Shown: in pieces, positions 53,786 through 62,605 of the stretch
How positions within the stretch are numbered: position 1 is the first letter of the stretch
Layout of the letters: every line of letters begins with the position of its first letter
Source: Pseudomonadota bacterium
Lineage (GTDB): Bacteria > Pseudomonadota > Alphaproteobacteria > Acetobacterales > Acetobacteraceae
Assembly (NCBI GenBank): GCA_021845595.1
Contig: JAJZVV010000016.1
Location: 1 to 62,965 of the forward strand
DNA: 62,965 nt
Reading direction: 5' to 3'
Program-made: the position numbers and the translations under genes
Notes under the pieces: generated by a model
Told to the model about the DNA's origin: nothing
Database searches by the model: none
What the model saw: the letters and a program-made list of their open reading frames with translations, nothing else

Positions 53786-53813
53786 AACATATCCTTATGT
53801 ATAATTGGGTCAA
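53786..53813 (-). promoter_or_regulatory. Predicted promoter of the riboswitch-metE transcript
   Basis: On the minus strand TTGACC (-35, 53813-53808) and TATGTT (-10, 53791-53786) are separated by 16 bases and lie just before the riboswitch. Confidence 0.5.
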
Positions 53814-53841
53814 GGCACGCTATGCGCTGCCTCCACGCCCC

Positions 53842-55887
53842 TTAAAGGCTGACCCCTCGGTCTCGTCCGATCTGCCAGGATATCCCGCCGTCGGTGACGA
53901 GCCCGAGGACCTCACGGCCAAGGCTGCGCTCGATCACCGGCCGCCAGGGGACCAGGGTGAAGTCCTTGGCGCTCTCGACCAGGGCGTACCGGCCGGAGGC
54001 TAGTTGGACAGCTTCTCGGTAGGTGCCGCGGATCGTCTCGCCGGGCGCCGGCATCCGGAACGGTACGGCGGGCGTCGCCGCCAGTTCGCCGCCGGCGCGC
54101 GCGAGTTCGCGGCGCTCCAGCGTCGCGAGAAGGTCCCGGCGATAACGCACGCCCCCGTCCGCCTCCCGGCGCGCATCGCCGTGGGTGAGGTGATGCTGGC
54201 GGCGGCGCTTAAGGGCGACTTCGACCTCCAACCCGAACCCGCCTTGCGCGACCTGCACCGGATCGCGGACCACCAGTTGGCGATCAAGCCAGGTCGCCCC
54301 GTCGCTGCGGATCTGGGCTTCCAAGTCGAGCGCGGATAGCACGCGCAGGCTTGGCATCTGACTGCGGCCCGTGTCGTGGCGAGCAGCCCGCTGTTCGAGA
54401 TCGGCCGGGATGCGCCAATGGTCGGCGTCGAGCCGCTGGACCATGCCAGTGCGGCGCAGCGCCTCCAGGCGGCGGACATGGGCTTCGACATAAGCGTCCG
54501 GATCTGCAATGCCGGGATCGGCGCGCGCGGTGGCGAGATGGTCTACGGGCCGATAGATGCCGTCGTTCTGGTGCGCCAGGTCAACGATGTTCCGGTCCGC
54601 GGCGCGCGGCGCTCCGCGTTCCGCTGCAAGCTCCACGATGGCTCCGATCGACGTGTGGGCGATATCCGTGCCAGCGGCGGGGAGTTCGACGTAGTGGACC
54701 CGCCCGTCGAGGCCATCGACGATCAGATGAACCCGATCCCCCAGTTCGTCACCGCCAAGCCCGTGCCCCAGCAGCCGCCCGGTGATCGGTGCGGCGAGCG
54801 GCTCGCGGAGGTCGTGGATCGCGAACTGCTCGGCGCCGCGTTCCGCGCCATGGCGGGTCAACGCATGGTGCATGGTCTTGATGATGTCCCCGCGTTCGCC
54901 GAGGGCGCGCAGCGTCTCCTCCATGCCGGGAACCAGATGCCAGCGGCCAGTGGCGATCTCCTCGGCCAGTCCCAGCCGCTCCAGGGCTTGCAGCCGGCCG
55001 ATCCGTAGCTGCCGGTCGAAGTCGGAGCGCGGCTCCCCGGCGGCGGCGCGGAGGTCGATCACGCCACCCGCCGCGTCATCCGCCTCGCGCAGCAGCGCCC
55101 GATCGATCCGGGTCAGCCGTTCCTGGTCGATCTCGCGCACGAGCTTCGCCTGTCGTTCCATCGTGCTCTCGGGGCCGAGCTCGATGGTGACCAGCTCCGA
55201 GGCGCGCTCCCGGATGCCATGGGCCAGATAGGCCCCGGCAATCACCAGATTCTCGCCGGCCTCATCGACGCCGCGGATGACGATGTGGGTGTGCGGGTGG
55301 GCGGTGTTGAAGTGATCGACCGCGACCCAGTCCAGCCCGGTGCCGAGGTCGCGCTCGACCTGCCGCATCAGATCGCGGGTGAAGGCGCGGAGGTTGGAGA
55401 GCTCGGCGCCGTCCTCGGCGGCAACGATCAGCCGGAACTGACGCGGGTCACCCCCCGAGCGATCGAGAAAGGTGCGGCCATCGGCGCGGTCCGCCGTGGC
55501 GGAGTAGAGCTGGCCGGGCGCGCCGTCGCGGGTGACGCCATCACGCTGGAGGTAGCGCAGATGCACCGCCGCCGCGCGGCTGCCGGCGCGCATCTTCACG
55601 TAGCGGGCCTTGACGACGACACGGCGTGCTCCGGGCCGCGCCTGCGACCAGCCCCGTGGTGAGGCTGCCCGCCCGCGCGCGAAGGCTGCGCCCCTGCCGT
55701 GCTTGGCTGGCAGATCGGCGAGGCTCCGCGCACCGACAGGAGGCGCTGCCACGGATGATCGCGTGAGTGCACCGGCGCGAGAAATCGCGCGCTTGATCTG
55801 CGTCGCGGCCAACATCCGCCGATGGTCCCGGCTGCGCGTGCGGCCGAGGCGCGGGCGAAGGCGCGGGTCATCGTCGGGGCGAGGCAT
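53842..55887 (-). CDS. rlxS: RlxS-like relaxase (DUF3363 family)
   Basis: This is a 681-residue relaxase that would nick at oriT and lead the strand through the channel. The metal-binding His cluster AHPHTHIVIRG is at residues ~196-205, and a candidate catalytic Tyr lies in the region KARYVKMRAGSRAAAVHLRYLQRDG (near 93-118). The C-terminal half is the DUF3363 region (SARSLGREVLGLV-like end). Start ATG 55887 is where the family begins (MPRPDDDPRLRPRLGR); the ribosome binding site is weak. In related ICEs it follows the lytic transglycosylase directly; here an IS110 element lies between. Confidence 0.88.
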   Translation of the reverse strand: MPRPDDDPRLRPRLGRTRSRDHRRMLAATQIKRAISRAGALTRSSVAAPPVGARSLADLPAKHGRGAAFARGRAASPRGWSQARPGARRVVVKARYVKMRAGSRAAAVHLRYLQRDGVTRDGAPGQLYSATADRADGRTFLDRSGGDPRQFRLIVAAEDGAELSNLRAFTRDLMRQVERDLGTGLDWVAVDHFNTAHPHTHIVIRGVDEAGENLVIAGAYLAHGIRERASELVTIELGPESTMERQAKLVREIDQERLTRIDRALLREADDAAGGVIDLRAAAGEPRSDFDRQLRIGRLQALERLGLAEEIATGRWHLVPGMEETLRALGERGDIIKTMHHALTRHGAERGAEQFAIHDLREPLAAPITGRLLGHGLGGDELGDRVHLIVDGLDGRVHYVELPAAGTDIAHTSIGAIVELAAERGAPRAADRNIVDLAHQNDGIYRPVDHLATARADPGIADPDAYVEAHVRRLEALRRTGMVQRLDADHWRIPADLEQRAARHDTGRSQMPSLRVLSALDLEAQIRSDGATWLDRQLVVRDPVQVAQGGFGLEVEVALKRRRQHHLTHGDARREADGGVRYRRDLLATLERRELARAGGELAATPAVPFRMPAPGETIRGTYREAVQLASGRYALVESAKDFTLVPWRPVIERSLGREVLGLVTDGGISWQIGRDRGVSL

Positions 55888-56439
55888 GCTCCGAGATTGA
55901 CGGCGAAGCTGCCACTCGCGAAGGAGCCTTGATGGCACTGCGAAAATGCGCCGATGGAGGTAGCCCTGACGCGCGGCTGCCGCGCCTCGTTGCGAGTCCG
56001 TGGCACGGTCTCCGCGGTCGATAACCCAATGTGCAGACATTGAAATCACGACCGATCGCACGCAGCGGTGCCGCAGGCCTTTATCTTGCCCTCGTAATCG
56101 GGCTACTCAGGTTCTTCTTTCGTGCCATAGTATCAGACCTCCTCCATTGCTATTTCTACTACGACAGACGGCGTTCCGCCACGCTTTCCTGCGATCGTCT
56201 GCGCCTGGTGGTCCATGCACTCGTGCGTGCTCTGATCCCGCAGCGGTTGTGATGGCCGCAGGGGCACATGTCGGCGTCGGGAAGGTGGCGTGGCGCATTC
56301 ACTCCCGCGCGTTCCGGCGGTCGTTGAACCGCTCGACAGCAGGCAAGATATCGCGCTCTCCACCCTCATCAGACCCACCAGTCGCAGCTCCGCCCGCAGA
56401 CGGATCCCGTGTTGTCCCGTTGCTCTCAGCGTGCCGTCG
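55888..56439. other. Unassigned stretch between relaxase gene and IS110 transposase
   Basis: No convincing gene fills these ~550 bases. The only strong translation signal is GGAGGAGG on the minus strand before ATG 56128, which opens just 15 codons (MARKKNLSSPITRAR). The stretch should contain the right end of the IS110 element, the relaxase promoter or operon remnant, and possibly oriT. I could not define an IS end because IS110 elements usually lack terminal inverted repeats. Confidence 0.4.
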
Positions 56440-57507
56440 TCATGCTGGCACCAGCGCAGTCGCCGCCGCCTCCGGCTGCACGGCCGGCGCGGCCGCGAAG
56501 CGGAAGTCGGTGCCGTCACGCCACATCGCGTGCATGATGACAGCGAGCTTGCGCGCCACTGCGGTGACCGCCCGCTTGTGGCCGCGATGCCGGGCGAGCT
56601 TCATTCCCCACGCCTTGAGGCTGGTCCACACCTTGCTGCGGGTCAGCAGACAGCTCGCCGCTTCATAGAGCAGCGTGCGCATCTCCTTGTCCCCCTGGCG
56701 CGAGATGTGACCGTCGAAGTCGATCGACGTGCCGGACTGCTCGCGCTTCGGCGTGAGACCGAAATGCGCGCCGACATCGCGTGATCGGGCGAACCGTTCC
56801 GGCGCGTCGACCGCGGTCTTGAACGCCAAAGCGGTCACCGGACCGACGCCCGGAATGCTCATGAAGCGCTTGCAGACCGCATCGTGGACGGTGATCTGAA
56901 CGACCAGCGCGTGCATCCGGGTGTACTCGGCCCACAGTGCCGCCCGCGCCCGCAGCATCGGCTCCGCCATCGCCGCGAGAAACGCGTCGCCGGCCACCGC
57001 GTCGCGCACATGCTCGTCAAAGGAGCCGCGTCCGGCGGCATGCAGCTTGACGCCGAACACCTTCAGCGAGTGCCGGATCTCGTTCTCGAGGTCGAGGAAT
57101 TTGCGCTTCAGCGTCCGCCGGTGCGTCAGCAGCAGCCGCAGCCGGTAGCTGTCGTCGCTCTTCACGTGCACGTCGCGATACCAGCCCGAGCGCACCAGCT
57201 GCGCCACCCCGCGCGCGTCATTGCGGTCGGTCTTGTTGCGCTGCGCCTTCAGCGCCGCATGCACGTGCCGGGTCTCCAGCAGCACCACATCCAGGCCGAG
57301 CCGCTGCAGGCCGCGATGCAGCCAGGGCGACAGCGCACCGGCCTCGTGTCCGACGCACCGGAGCCGCCCCGCGTAGCCTTCCAGAGCCTGGTGGATCGCG
57401 TCTGCGGCGGTCTCGGCGCTGGCTTGGAGCACCACCGCCCCGGCGCTGTTCACGACGCAGATCGCGGTCTCTTTGACGCCAACATCCAGTCCGGCAAAAT
57501 ACTCCAC
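56440..57507 (-). CDS. IS110-family transposase (DEDD type)
   Basis: This 355-residue transposase has the N-terminal RuvC-like DEDD domain: FAGLDVGVKET (Asp 8), VGHEAGALSPW (Glu) and KTDRNDARGVA (two Asp). It also has the C-terminal Tnp20 domain (SIPGVGPVTALAFKT; GHISRQGDKEMRTLL with the serine region). GTG 57507 is chosen because GGAGGACAG lies upstream. Both domains are complete, so it may be active. Members of this family are guided by a bridge RNA encoded in the element's non-coding end. Confidence 0.93.
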   Translation of the reverse strand: MEYFAGLDVGVKETAICVVNSAGAVVLQASAETAADAIHQALEGYAGRLRCVGHEAGALSPWLHRGLQRLGLDVVLLETRHVHAALKAQRNKTDRNDARGVAQLVRSGWYRDVHVKSDDSYRLRLLLTHRRTLKRKFLDLENEIRHSLKVFGVKLHAAGRGSFDEHVRDAVAGDAFLAAMAEPMLRARAALWAEYTRMHALVVQITVHDAVCKRFMSIPGVGPVTALAFKTAVDAPERFARSRDVGAHFGLTPKREQSGTSIDFDGHISRQGDKEMRTLLYEAASCLLTRSKVWTSLKAWGMKLARHRGHKRAVTAVARKLAVIMHAMWRDGTDFRFAAAPAVQPEAAATALVPA

Positions 57508-57700
57508 GGCTGTCCTCCGATGCTGCTTGGGGCGCGCTCGCGACCCCGTTGGACCCGCATCACCATGGAGGACAGCCGCCTTCGCCGGAACCGACGCTGC
57601 GGCCTTTCCGCGCAACCGCCGCACCGATACCGGCTTCGCCGCTGCAAGCCCGATTACGCCGTCACTCACTCCTAATAGGAACATTGGTCTCTCTCCGGTC
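56440..57700 (-). mobile_element. IS110-family insertion sequence (ends approximate)
   Basis: The element comprises the transposase gene and non-coding flanks; exact ends are not visible. It lies between the lytic transglycosylase and relaxase genes, which are adjacent in related ICEs, so it probably interrupts the transfer operon. Confidence 0.45.
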
Positions 57701-57925
57701 GTCTTTCTCCAAGCGCAGATCGAAAGAAAACGACGCAAGCAACGCGATGCACTGCGATCTCGCACGGCGGGCCACGATAGTCAGATGGATCGACGGCGCC
57801 ACGCAAATTGGCAGTGCGACCAGCTGCGAAGTTGGTGCGGCCGGCGTGCAGTTCGACAGCCGGACGTCACGCCACGACATGGCATCGACAGAAGCCGTCG
57901 CCAGCTCATCCGCGGCGCACCCGCG
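57508..57925. other. Non-coding stretch upstream of the IS110 transposase
   Basis: No gene is seen in these ~420 bases. The ~200 bases next to the transposase start should be the left end of the element, the place where IS110-group elements encode their bridge RNA. The remainder is the 3' flank of the lytic transglycosylase gene. Confidence 0.4.
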
Positions 57926-58759
57926 TCATTGAAGAGCGACGAACAGCGCGCCATTTCCGCGCGCATTGAGGGCAGAACCGGAGACGGCTCGCGGCACAAG
58001 TCCGGCCGCAGCCGAACGGCCCGTGACCACCGTCGGCGCAGACATCGGCGTCTGGCTCGGTCTCGCGATCGTCGGAACCGTGCGAGCCGGAGAGACCTCG
58101 GGATGCACAACGACGGTCACGAAGAGGCCGGCGCTGAGGGCGTCGCTCGGGCTCCGGACCGGCGCCTCCGGGGCAGACTTCGTGCTCAATCCCGTCGTCG
58201 CGGCTGCCGCCTGCAACGCACCCGACATGCCACCGATCTGCGGCGCGAGTGCGGCGAGGTAGCGCTGTGTCTCGGCCGGCAGCGTGCGGCCGGTGCGCAG
58301 GAACGCATCGAGCCGCGCCGGCCCGGCGTTGAAGGCAGCGAGGAACCAGGGCACGCCGTAGCGGTCCAGCATCTCGCGCAGATACGCCGCGCCGGCAAGG
58401 ATGTTGTCGCGCGGCGCATACGGATTGGCCCCCAGCCCGTAGCGGGCACGCAGCGCGGTGTAGGTCTGTGGCATCACCTGCATCAGGCCCATCGCGCCCG
58501 CCGGTGAGCGAATCGGCCGGCCGTCAACGGTCGCCTGACCGCCGCTCTCCGCGCGCATCACGGCGGCGATCCATGCTTCGGGAATGTCGAAGCGAAGCGA
58601 CGCCGCGGCGATGGCGGGCTGCCAATCCGCGACCGCTTCGTGTCCGTTGCCGTGCAACACGGGCGTCGCACTCGCGCACGCCGGCGCGCTGCCAAGCGGC
58701 ACGAACAGCGCCGCGCGGGCCGCAAGACCGCAGGTCGCGACCAGCGTCAGCACGTCCAT
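57926..58759 (-). CDS. Lytic transglycosylase (conjugation-associated)
   Basis: This 277-residue exported enzyme has an N-terminal signal and an SLT domain. Catalytic Glu 71 lies in RAESGGQ, followed by PAGAMGLMQVMPQTY and AAFNAGPARLDAF. It opens peptidoglycan for the mating channel. The C-terminal 90 residues are low-complexity. ATG 58759 follows GGAGGGG; it overlaps the preceding small gene by 13 bases. It matches the gene placed before rlxS in Mesorhizobium-type ICEs. Confidence 0.88.
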   Translation of the reverse strand: MDVLTLVATCGLAARAALFVPLGSAPACASATPVLHGNGHEAVADWQPAIAAASLRFDIPEAWIAAVMRAESGGQATVDGRPIRSPAGAMGLMQVMPQTYTALRARYGLGANPYAPRDNILAGAAYLREMLDRYGVPWFLAAFNAGPARLDAFLRTGRTLPAETQRYLAALAPQIGGMSGALQAAAATTGLSTKSAPEAPVRSPSDALSAGLFVTVVVHPEVSPARTVPTIARPSQTPMSAPTVVTGRSAAAGLVPRAVSGSALNARGNGALFVALQ

Positions 58760-58980
58760 CGGGAACCCCTCCAGGAGCCAAACTTCTGCCATGCCTCTGA
58801 CGGGTGAAGCGCTGCCAGCGTGCTCGCTCCGGTCAAGGGTGAAGCGCGCCAGGGCGCGCCGGCTGCGCCGCCCTTGACCTTCGCTGCGCGCGCCGGCGAT
58901 GCGGAAACCGGCCGGGACGGCAGGATGGCCGTCCCTGGGCCGAACAACAGGATGGGCGGGAAGGTTCGCGACACGGTCAT
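58747..58980 (-). CDS. Small translationally coupled hypothetical protein
   Basis: This 77-residue frame starts with an ATG that overlaps the traF stop by 4 bases and ends inside the start of the lytic transglycosylase gene. The sequence (SPARAAKVKGGAAGAPWRAS in the middle) has no domain I know. Position and coupling argue that it is translated, but it may only carry ribosomes from traF to the next gene. Confidence 0.45.
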   Translation of the reverse strand: MTVSRTFPPILLFGPGTAILPSRPVSASPARAAKVKGGAAGAPWRASPLTGASTLAALHPSEAWQKFGSWRGSRWTC

Positions 58981-59516
58981 CGCGTCCGCTCGCCGGGAAG
59001 CCAGAGCGGCGTGACGCGGCCGATGACGGCGCGGATCGGGGTCGGCCCGAAATACCGCCCGTCGAGCGAGGTCGGCACGCTCGGGATCAGCACGAAAATC
59101 TCGCCGTTCGGGAGCCTGCCGCAACCGCTCCATGCGGACAGGCTACGCCCGCGCCCGTCCACCGGCAGGGCGCGGGCGACGGTGCGGCCATTGATCGAAA
59201 CCGCGCCGTCACGCTCGCACACGGCCTGTCCGGCGACTGCGGCGACGCGCTTCAGCAGCGGTACGCCGCGCGGCAGATAGCCGCGCCGGGCGAACAGCTT
59301 GGTGCTGCGCCGGTCGGGCCAGAACAGCACGTAATCGCCGACGCGGAGGTGCTTCCGGCTTGCGGCCGCCAGTACGCGCCAAAGGCCGACCGGCGTGCTG
59401 GCCGTGGCGTTCCAGACCACCAGCGGCCGTGCCTGCACCGCTGACGCTGCGAGCAAGAGCAGGCCCGCGAGCATGGCGAGGAGCACGGCGCGTCGCCTCT
59501 GCAGTCGGCGCGTCAT
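58977..59516 (-). CDS. traF: Conjugal signal-peptidase-like protein TraF (S26 family)
   Basis: This 179-residue inner-membrane serine peptidase has one N-terminal membrane helix. The catalytic Ser-Lys dyad is Ser 40 in NATASTPVGLW and Lys 89 in LLKRVAAVAG. Members mature the TrbC pilin. It overlaps the DUF2840 gene stop by 4 bases. Confidence 0.92.
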   Translation of the reverse strand: MTRRLQRRRAVLLAMLAGLLLLAASAVQARPLVVWNATASTPVGLWRVLAAASRKHLRVGDYVLFWPDRRSTKLFARRGYLPRGVPLLKRVAAVAGQAVCERDGAVSINGRTVARALPVDGRGRSLSAWSGCGRLPNGEIFVLIPSVPTSLDGRYFGPTPIRAVIGRVTPLWLPGERTR

Positions 59517-59989
59517 TGGACCAAGACCCGGCGCCGCAGTAGCCAGGCGCGATGCTGATCGCGACCGTAGGGCCGCGGGTGCTCGCCGCAGAGAAAGCGG
59601 TTGTGTACGTGCTGCCAGTAGGTTGGCGCGACATCCGCCGCCTCGACGCCGGCCTGCTCGACCGTGTCGATCAGCGCGAGCAATCGCTGCACACGCGCCC
59701 AGCCAGACAGCCGGAGCAGGATGTCGCCGCCTGGATGCACGCCGGGAACCGTCGCGCAGGGTTCCCCCGCCCCGCAGGCGCGCAGGATATCGATGCGCGA
59801 CAGGAGGGTCCCGAAGTCGTTCGCCTGCCAGCGAATGAACGCGAACACGGCGCCTGGGGTGAAAAAGATCAGGCGCCGGCGGCGATCGAGGATGCGCTCA
59901 CCGGAATCGTGGCCGAAGCGCAGCCAGTGTTCGACCCGATCCCGATAGAACACCAGCCTGACGCTGGTCAGAGGCTCCTGCGTGCTCAC
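59513..59989 (-). CDS. DUF2840 protein of the transfer operon
   Basis: This 158-residue protein has the DUF2840 pattern (VRLVFYRDRVEHWLRFG start; FIRWQANDFGT; CATVPGVHPGGDILLRL). DUF2840 genes lie just before traF in alphaproteobacterial ICEs; the function is unknown. GTG 59989 is preferred over upstream codons because GGGAGG lies upstream and homology starts there. Confidence 0.85.
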   Translation of the reverse strand: MSTQEPLTSVRLVFYRDRVEHWLRFGHDSGERILDRRRRLIFFTPGAVFAFIRWQANDFGTLLSRIDILRACGAGEPCATVPGVHPGGDILLRLSGWARVQRLLALIDTVEQAGVEAADVAPTYWQHVHNRFLCGEHPRPYGRDQHRAWLLRRRVLVQ

Positions 59990-60364
59990 CGCTCGCCTCC
60001 CGGGTCGTTCCGTTTTGGTCCTCCCGACACCCGCTTCGTGTCCTTGCCGACGTCGGGAAGGACGCACGAGCCATGGAGCCGTCCCTCCCTCAATGCGCCT
60101 TCCTTCGGCCGTCGGGCGCGACGATCGATCGGGGGAAGACACGTCGATCGTCGGTGTGCGCAAAGGCGCCGACGCGAGTGGTTGTCGGGGTGGAAACACG
60201 CAGCAAATACAAGGGAAGATTCAGTACTAGAATCAGTACTTAAGTAGGGCACCGAGAACGGCTCGCATCTATATGATTCAAAACACATAATCTGACCATG
60301 CGTGAAGTGATGGGCCGTGCTTTTTCGAGTGATAGGCCGTGCCCGTTCAAGTGATAGGCTGCGC
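59990..60364. other. Intergenic region with iterons, between DUF2840 and repA-like genes
   Basis: No gene is seen. The right end holds three 22-bp direct repeats. A second small repeat, TCAGTACT, occurs at 60221-60228 and 60233-60240. In related ICEs a parA gene often lies at this position; it is missing here. This is a candidate origin region (replication or transfer). Confidence 0.5.
60306..60364. repeat. Three 22-bp iterons next to the repA-like gene
   Basis: AGTGATGGGCCGTGC (60306), AGTGATAGGCCGTGC (60328) and AGTGATAGGCTGCGC (60350) recur with an exact 22-base period, two helical turns. The last copy ends immediately before the repA-like stop codon. The arrangement is that of initiator-binding iterons. 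Confidence 0.75.
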
Positions 60365-61213
60365 TCACTCACAGGTGCGATTCCGTAACTGTGGATCAAA
60401 ACCCGGCTTATCCCCAGGCACCAACGCGGCACTGTGGACGGGCACGGCCCATCGACCGATGGTGAGCCCTTCATTTCGGCAGTGCTGGACGAGCTCGACT
60501 CGATACGACAGGAGCCGCCCGGACTGCGCAATCCTCCGCAGAGCCGCGACGAAGTGACAGTGCCGTGTTGCGCTACCGGACCGGGCATGCAGCGCGTCGA
60601 ATGAAATTCGCCAGGCTGTGGATTGTTGCCCGGCATGCTTGCGCGCAAGCAGCCAGAGCCAGCGTTGAACGCCGCCGGTGAGGGTGAAATAACCGGGATC
60701 GATGGCGAGCACCCGTCGCCGGCGAACCGCGTTCAGCAGCCACTCTGGCAGGGTGAGCAGGACACCGTCCGCGGTTTGCTGCCAGGCTTCGATCCAATGG
60801 AACCGCACCGGGCGGTCAGACAGGGTGCCGATGGTGGTGGTCACCTCGCTCGCCGCCAAGCGCTCCAGCGCCGCGGCGAGCCGTTCGTACTGGCTGTGCC
60901 CGGTGTCACGCCCCAGGAAGCGCAGAATGCGCCGCGCCGGCGCGATCAGGGTGGCCGCGATGCGGAGCTTCTCGTCCTGCGCCTGGATCAGCTGTGCCGT
61001 GGCCCAAAGCAGGATGTCGGCGTCCCAGATGGTGGCGATGGCGGCGGCACCTGGTGCGGGCGTGACCAGCACCGAATGTCGTCGCCCCTGATAGCGGATC
61101 GGCGCCGCGCGCGGCGTCTTGGCCAGGCTGAAACAGGGCCAGTTCATCAGATCGACCGGGGCGCGCGGGCGGGCATGTTCCAGGATCGCCGGCAGGGGAG
61201 GCTCGGCCATCAT
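60365..61213 (-). CDS. Replication initiator protein A (RPA family)
   Basis: This is a 282-residue initiator. Family motifs are WPCFSLAKTPRAAPIRY, IATIWDADILLWATAQL, QYERLAAALERLAASEVTTTIG and FTLTGGVQRWLWLLARKHAG. The ATG at 61213 overlaps the rdfS-like stop by 4 bases; the much longer open frame upstream is not coding-like. Together with the iterons it suggests that the excised circle can replicate, as shown for some ICEs. Confidence 0.88.
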   Translation of the reverse strand: MMAEPPLPAILEHARPRAPVDLMNWPCFSLAKTPRAAPIRYQGRRHSVLVTPAPGAAAIATIWDADILLWATAQLIQAQDEKLRIAATLIAPARRILRFLGRDTGHSQYERLAAALERLAASEVTTTIGTLSDRPVRFHWIEAWQQTADGVLLTLPEWLLNAVRRRRVLAIDPGYFTLTGGVQRWLWLLARKHAGQQSTAWRISFDALHARSGSATRHCHFVAALRRIAQSGRLLSYRVELVQHCRNEGLTIGRWAVPVHSAALVPGDKPGFDPQLRNRTCE

Positions 61214-61482
61214 CGGCGGGCGAACACAGCCGGGCGCCCCGGCCCGCGCGTGGTGGCGGCACCGAGGCCGGGATCGGAGGTGGAAGTCCTGGCACCGGCT
61301 TCGGCCCAGTGCTGGAGGTCTTCGAGGCGATAGACGACCCGGCCGCCGATCTTGCGATAGGCGGGGCCGGTGCCGAAGGTGCGGTGTTTCTCCAGCGTCC
61401 GGCCGGAGAGACCAAGGAACTTGGCGGCCTCGGGCGTGCGCAGATAGCGCGGCGGCAGGTTGGGCAGTGGTTCTGGCTGCAT
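61210..61482 (-). CDS. rdfS: RdfS-like recombination directionality factor
   Basis: This is a 90-residue AlpA/MerR-like helix-turn-helix protein (RYLRTPEAAKFLGLSGRTLEKHRT, then GRVVYRLEDLQHWAEAG). It corresponds to RdfS of Mesorhizobium ICEs, which turns the integrase from integration to excision and heads the transfer operon. ATG 61482 has GAGG upstream; an upstream ATG at 61515 lacks one. It is coupled to the repA-like gene. The 162 bases before it should hold the promoter activated by the FseA-like protein. Confidence 0.85.
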   Translation of the reverse strand: MQPEPLPNLPPRYLRTPEAAKFLGLSGRTLEKHRTFGTGPAYRKIGGRVVYRLEDLQHWAEAGARTSTSDPGLGAATTRGPGRPAVFARR

Positions 61483-61644
61483 GGCGGTGATCCTCGGCGT
61501 CGGGCGGCCGGCCATCGGCGCGCGTCGGCACGCAGGATCGGCGCCCGGCGGCGCCGTGCTCAGGGCCGATTCCGCGGGGTGGTCGAAATCGGCCAGGGCA
61601 GCCCAGAGGATGACAGCGCTGGTGTCGCGCCCGCTGGCGGCGGG

Positions 61645-62449
61645 CTACCCGGCCAGCGGGCGGCGCCGGGGCAGCAGGAGCTGGAGCGCCGCCCCGTCGC
61701 GCCAGCGTCGTGCGGTGGCGAGTAAGGTGCGGATGCGACTGCGAGCGCCGCTGTCTTCCCAGGGGACAGGCGGCTCGCCGATGACGAGGCGGTGGATGTC
61801 GCGCTCGCTGGCGCCCGCTCCGGCCAGATCGAGCGCCCAGGCCATGTAGGCGATCTTCAGGCTTCGCGAGTGCGGCCGAGTTGGTGGGCTGCGCGGCGCC
61901 GGCGACACCCGGGGCCGGGCGGCGAAGTGCCAGAACGCGCGGGCCGCCTCGAGCCGCTCGGGGTGCCATTCATCCCAAGGGATGCATGGCGTCAGGATGG
62001 CGCCGGGAGCTGGCGGCTCGGGGCCCGGCAGCAGCAGGTGATGCCGGATGCCCACGTCCGGGGCGACGATCAGGTGATAGCCGTCCGGCGTCGGCCTGCC
62101 GACGTGGCAGGCACCCCATCCGTTCTGCTCGAATCGGACCAGACCGCGGCCGGCCGCCGGACCCGCGGCGACGACAACCCGGACGATGCGGGCCGTGGCA
62201 TCCGCATTCCAGAACAGCATCGCTTGGTCGCCGGTCGTGTCAGGGCTTTCGAGGAAATCGTAACCTCCATCGTTTGGAGATTGCGCTCGAGGCGTCGGGC
62301 AACGGGTCGTGTTCGATCCGTGTGACCGCCTCGTAGTCTGCACGGTAGGCCGTGCTCCGTCGCTGCAACTCCCAGACCAGCCCGTCCGGCGATAGACTCT
62401 CGATATAACGATACCGGGCGGCCAGCCGCTCGCGCGTGAAGGGCCGCAT
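61645..62449 (-). CDS. fseA: FseA-like excision activator, read by +1 frameshift (DUF6499 + DUF2285)
   Basis: Two overlapping frames together encode the known FseA architecture. Frame one starts at ATG 62449 (GGAGGAG upstream) and ends at TGA 62242-62240; it encodes the N-terminal module (YRYIESLSPDGLVWELQRRS, then KRWRLRFP). Frame two, shifted by +1, continues with ESPDTTGDQAMLFWNADATA, then the DUF2285 end (ERDIHRLVIGEPPVPW, RIRTLLATARRWRDG) to 61645. A slip at TTTC (62257-62254) would join RWRLRF to LESPD, giving about 267 residues. FseA activates the rdfS promoter in Mesorhizobium. Alternatively the split could be a mutation. Confidence 0.78.
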
Positions 62450-62605
62450 GTCGCTCCTCCGGCGCGACAGGGGTTCTGGCGCGCCCACCGAGATTGATTC
62501 GGACGTGCGGGCGAATCCGCAACCCGAGTCATGGAATGTTCATAATGACCGCGATTGACGCAGTGCCGGACGGAGTCGTTCGTGTTCGTTTCTGTCTGAT
62601 GAGTC

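Noticed and set aside
60221-60240. TCAGTACT doublet as a second iteron set
   Set aside because: Only two 8-bp copies, themselves containing the palindrome AGTACT; too short and too few to claim a function.
59990-60364. parA partition gene
   Set aside because: Related ICEs often have parA between repA and DUF2840, but no Walker motif or suitable frame exists here.
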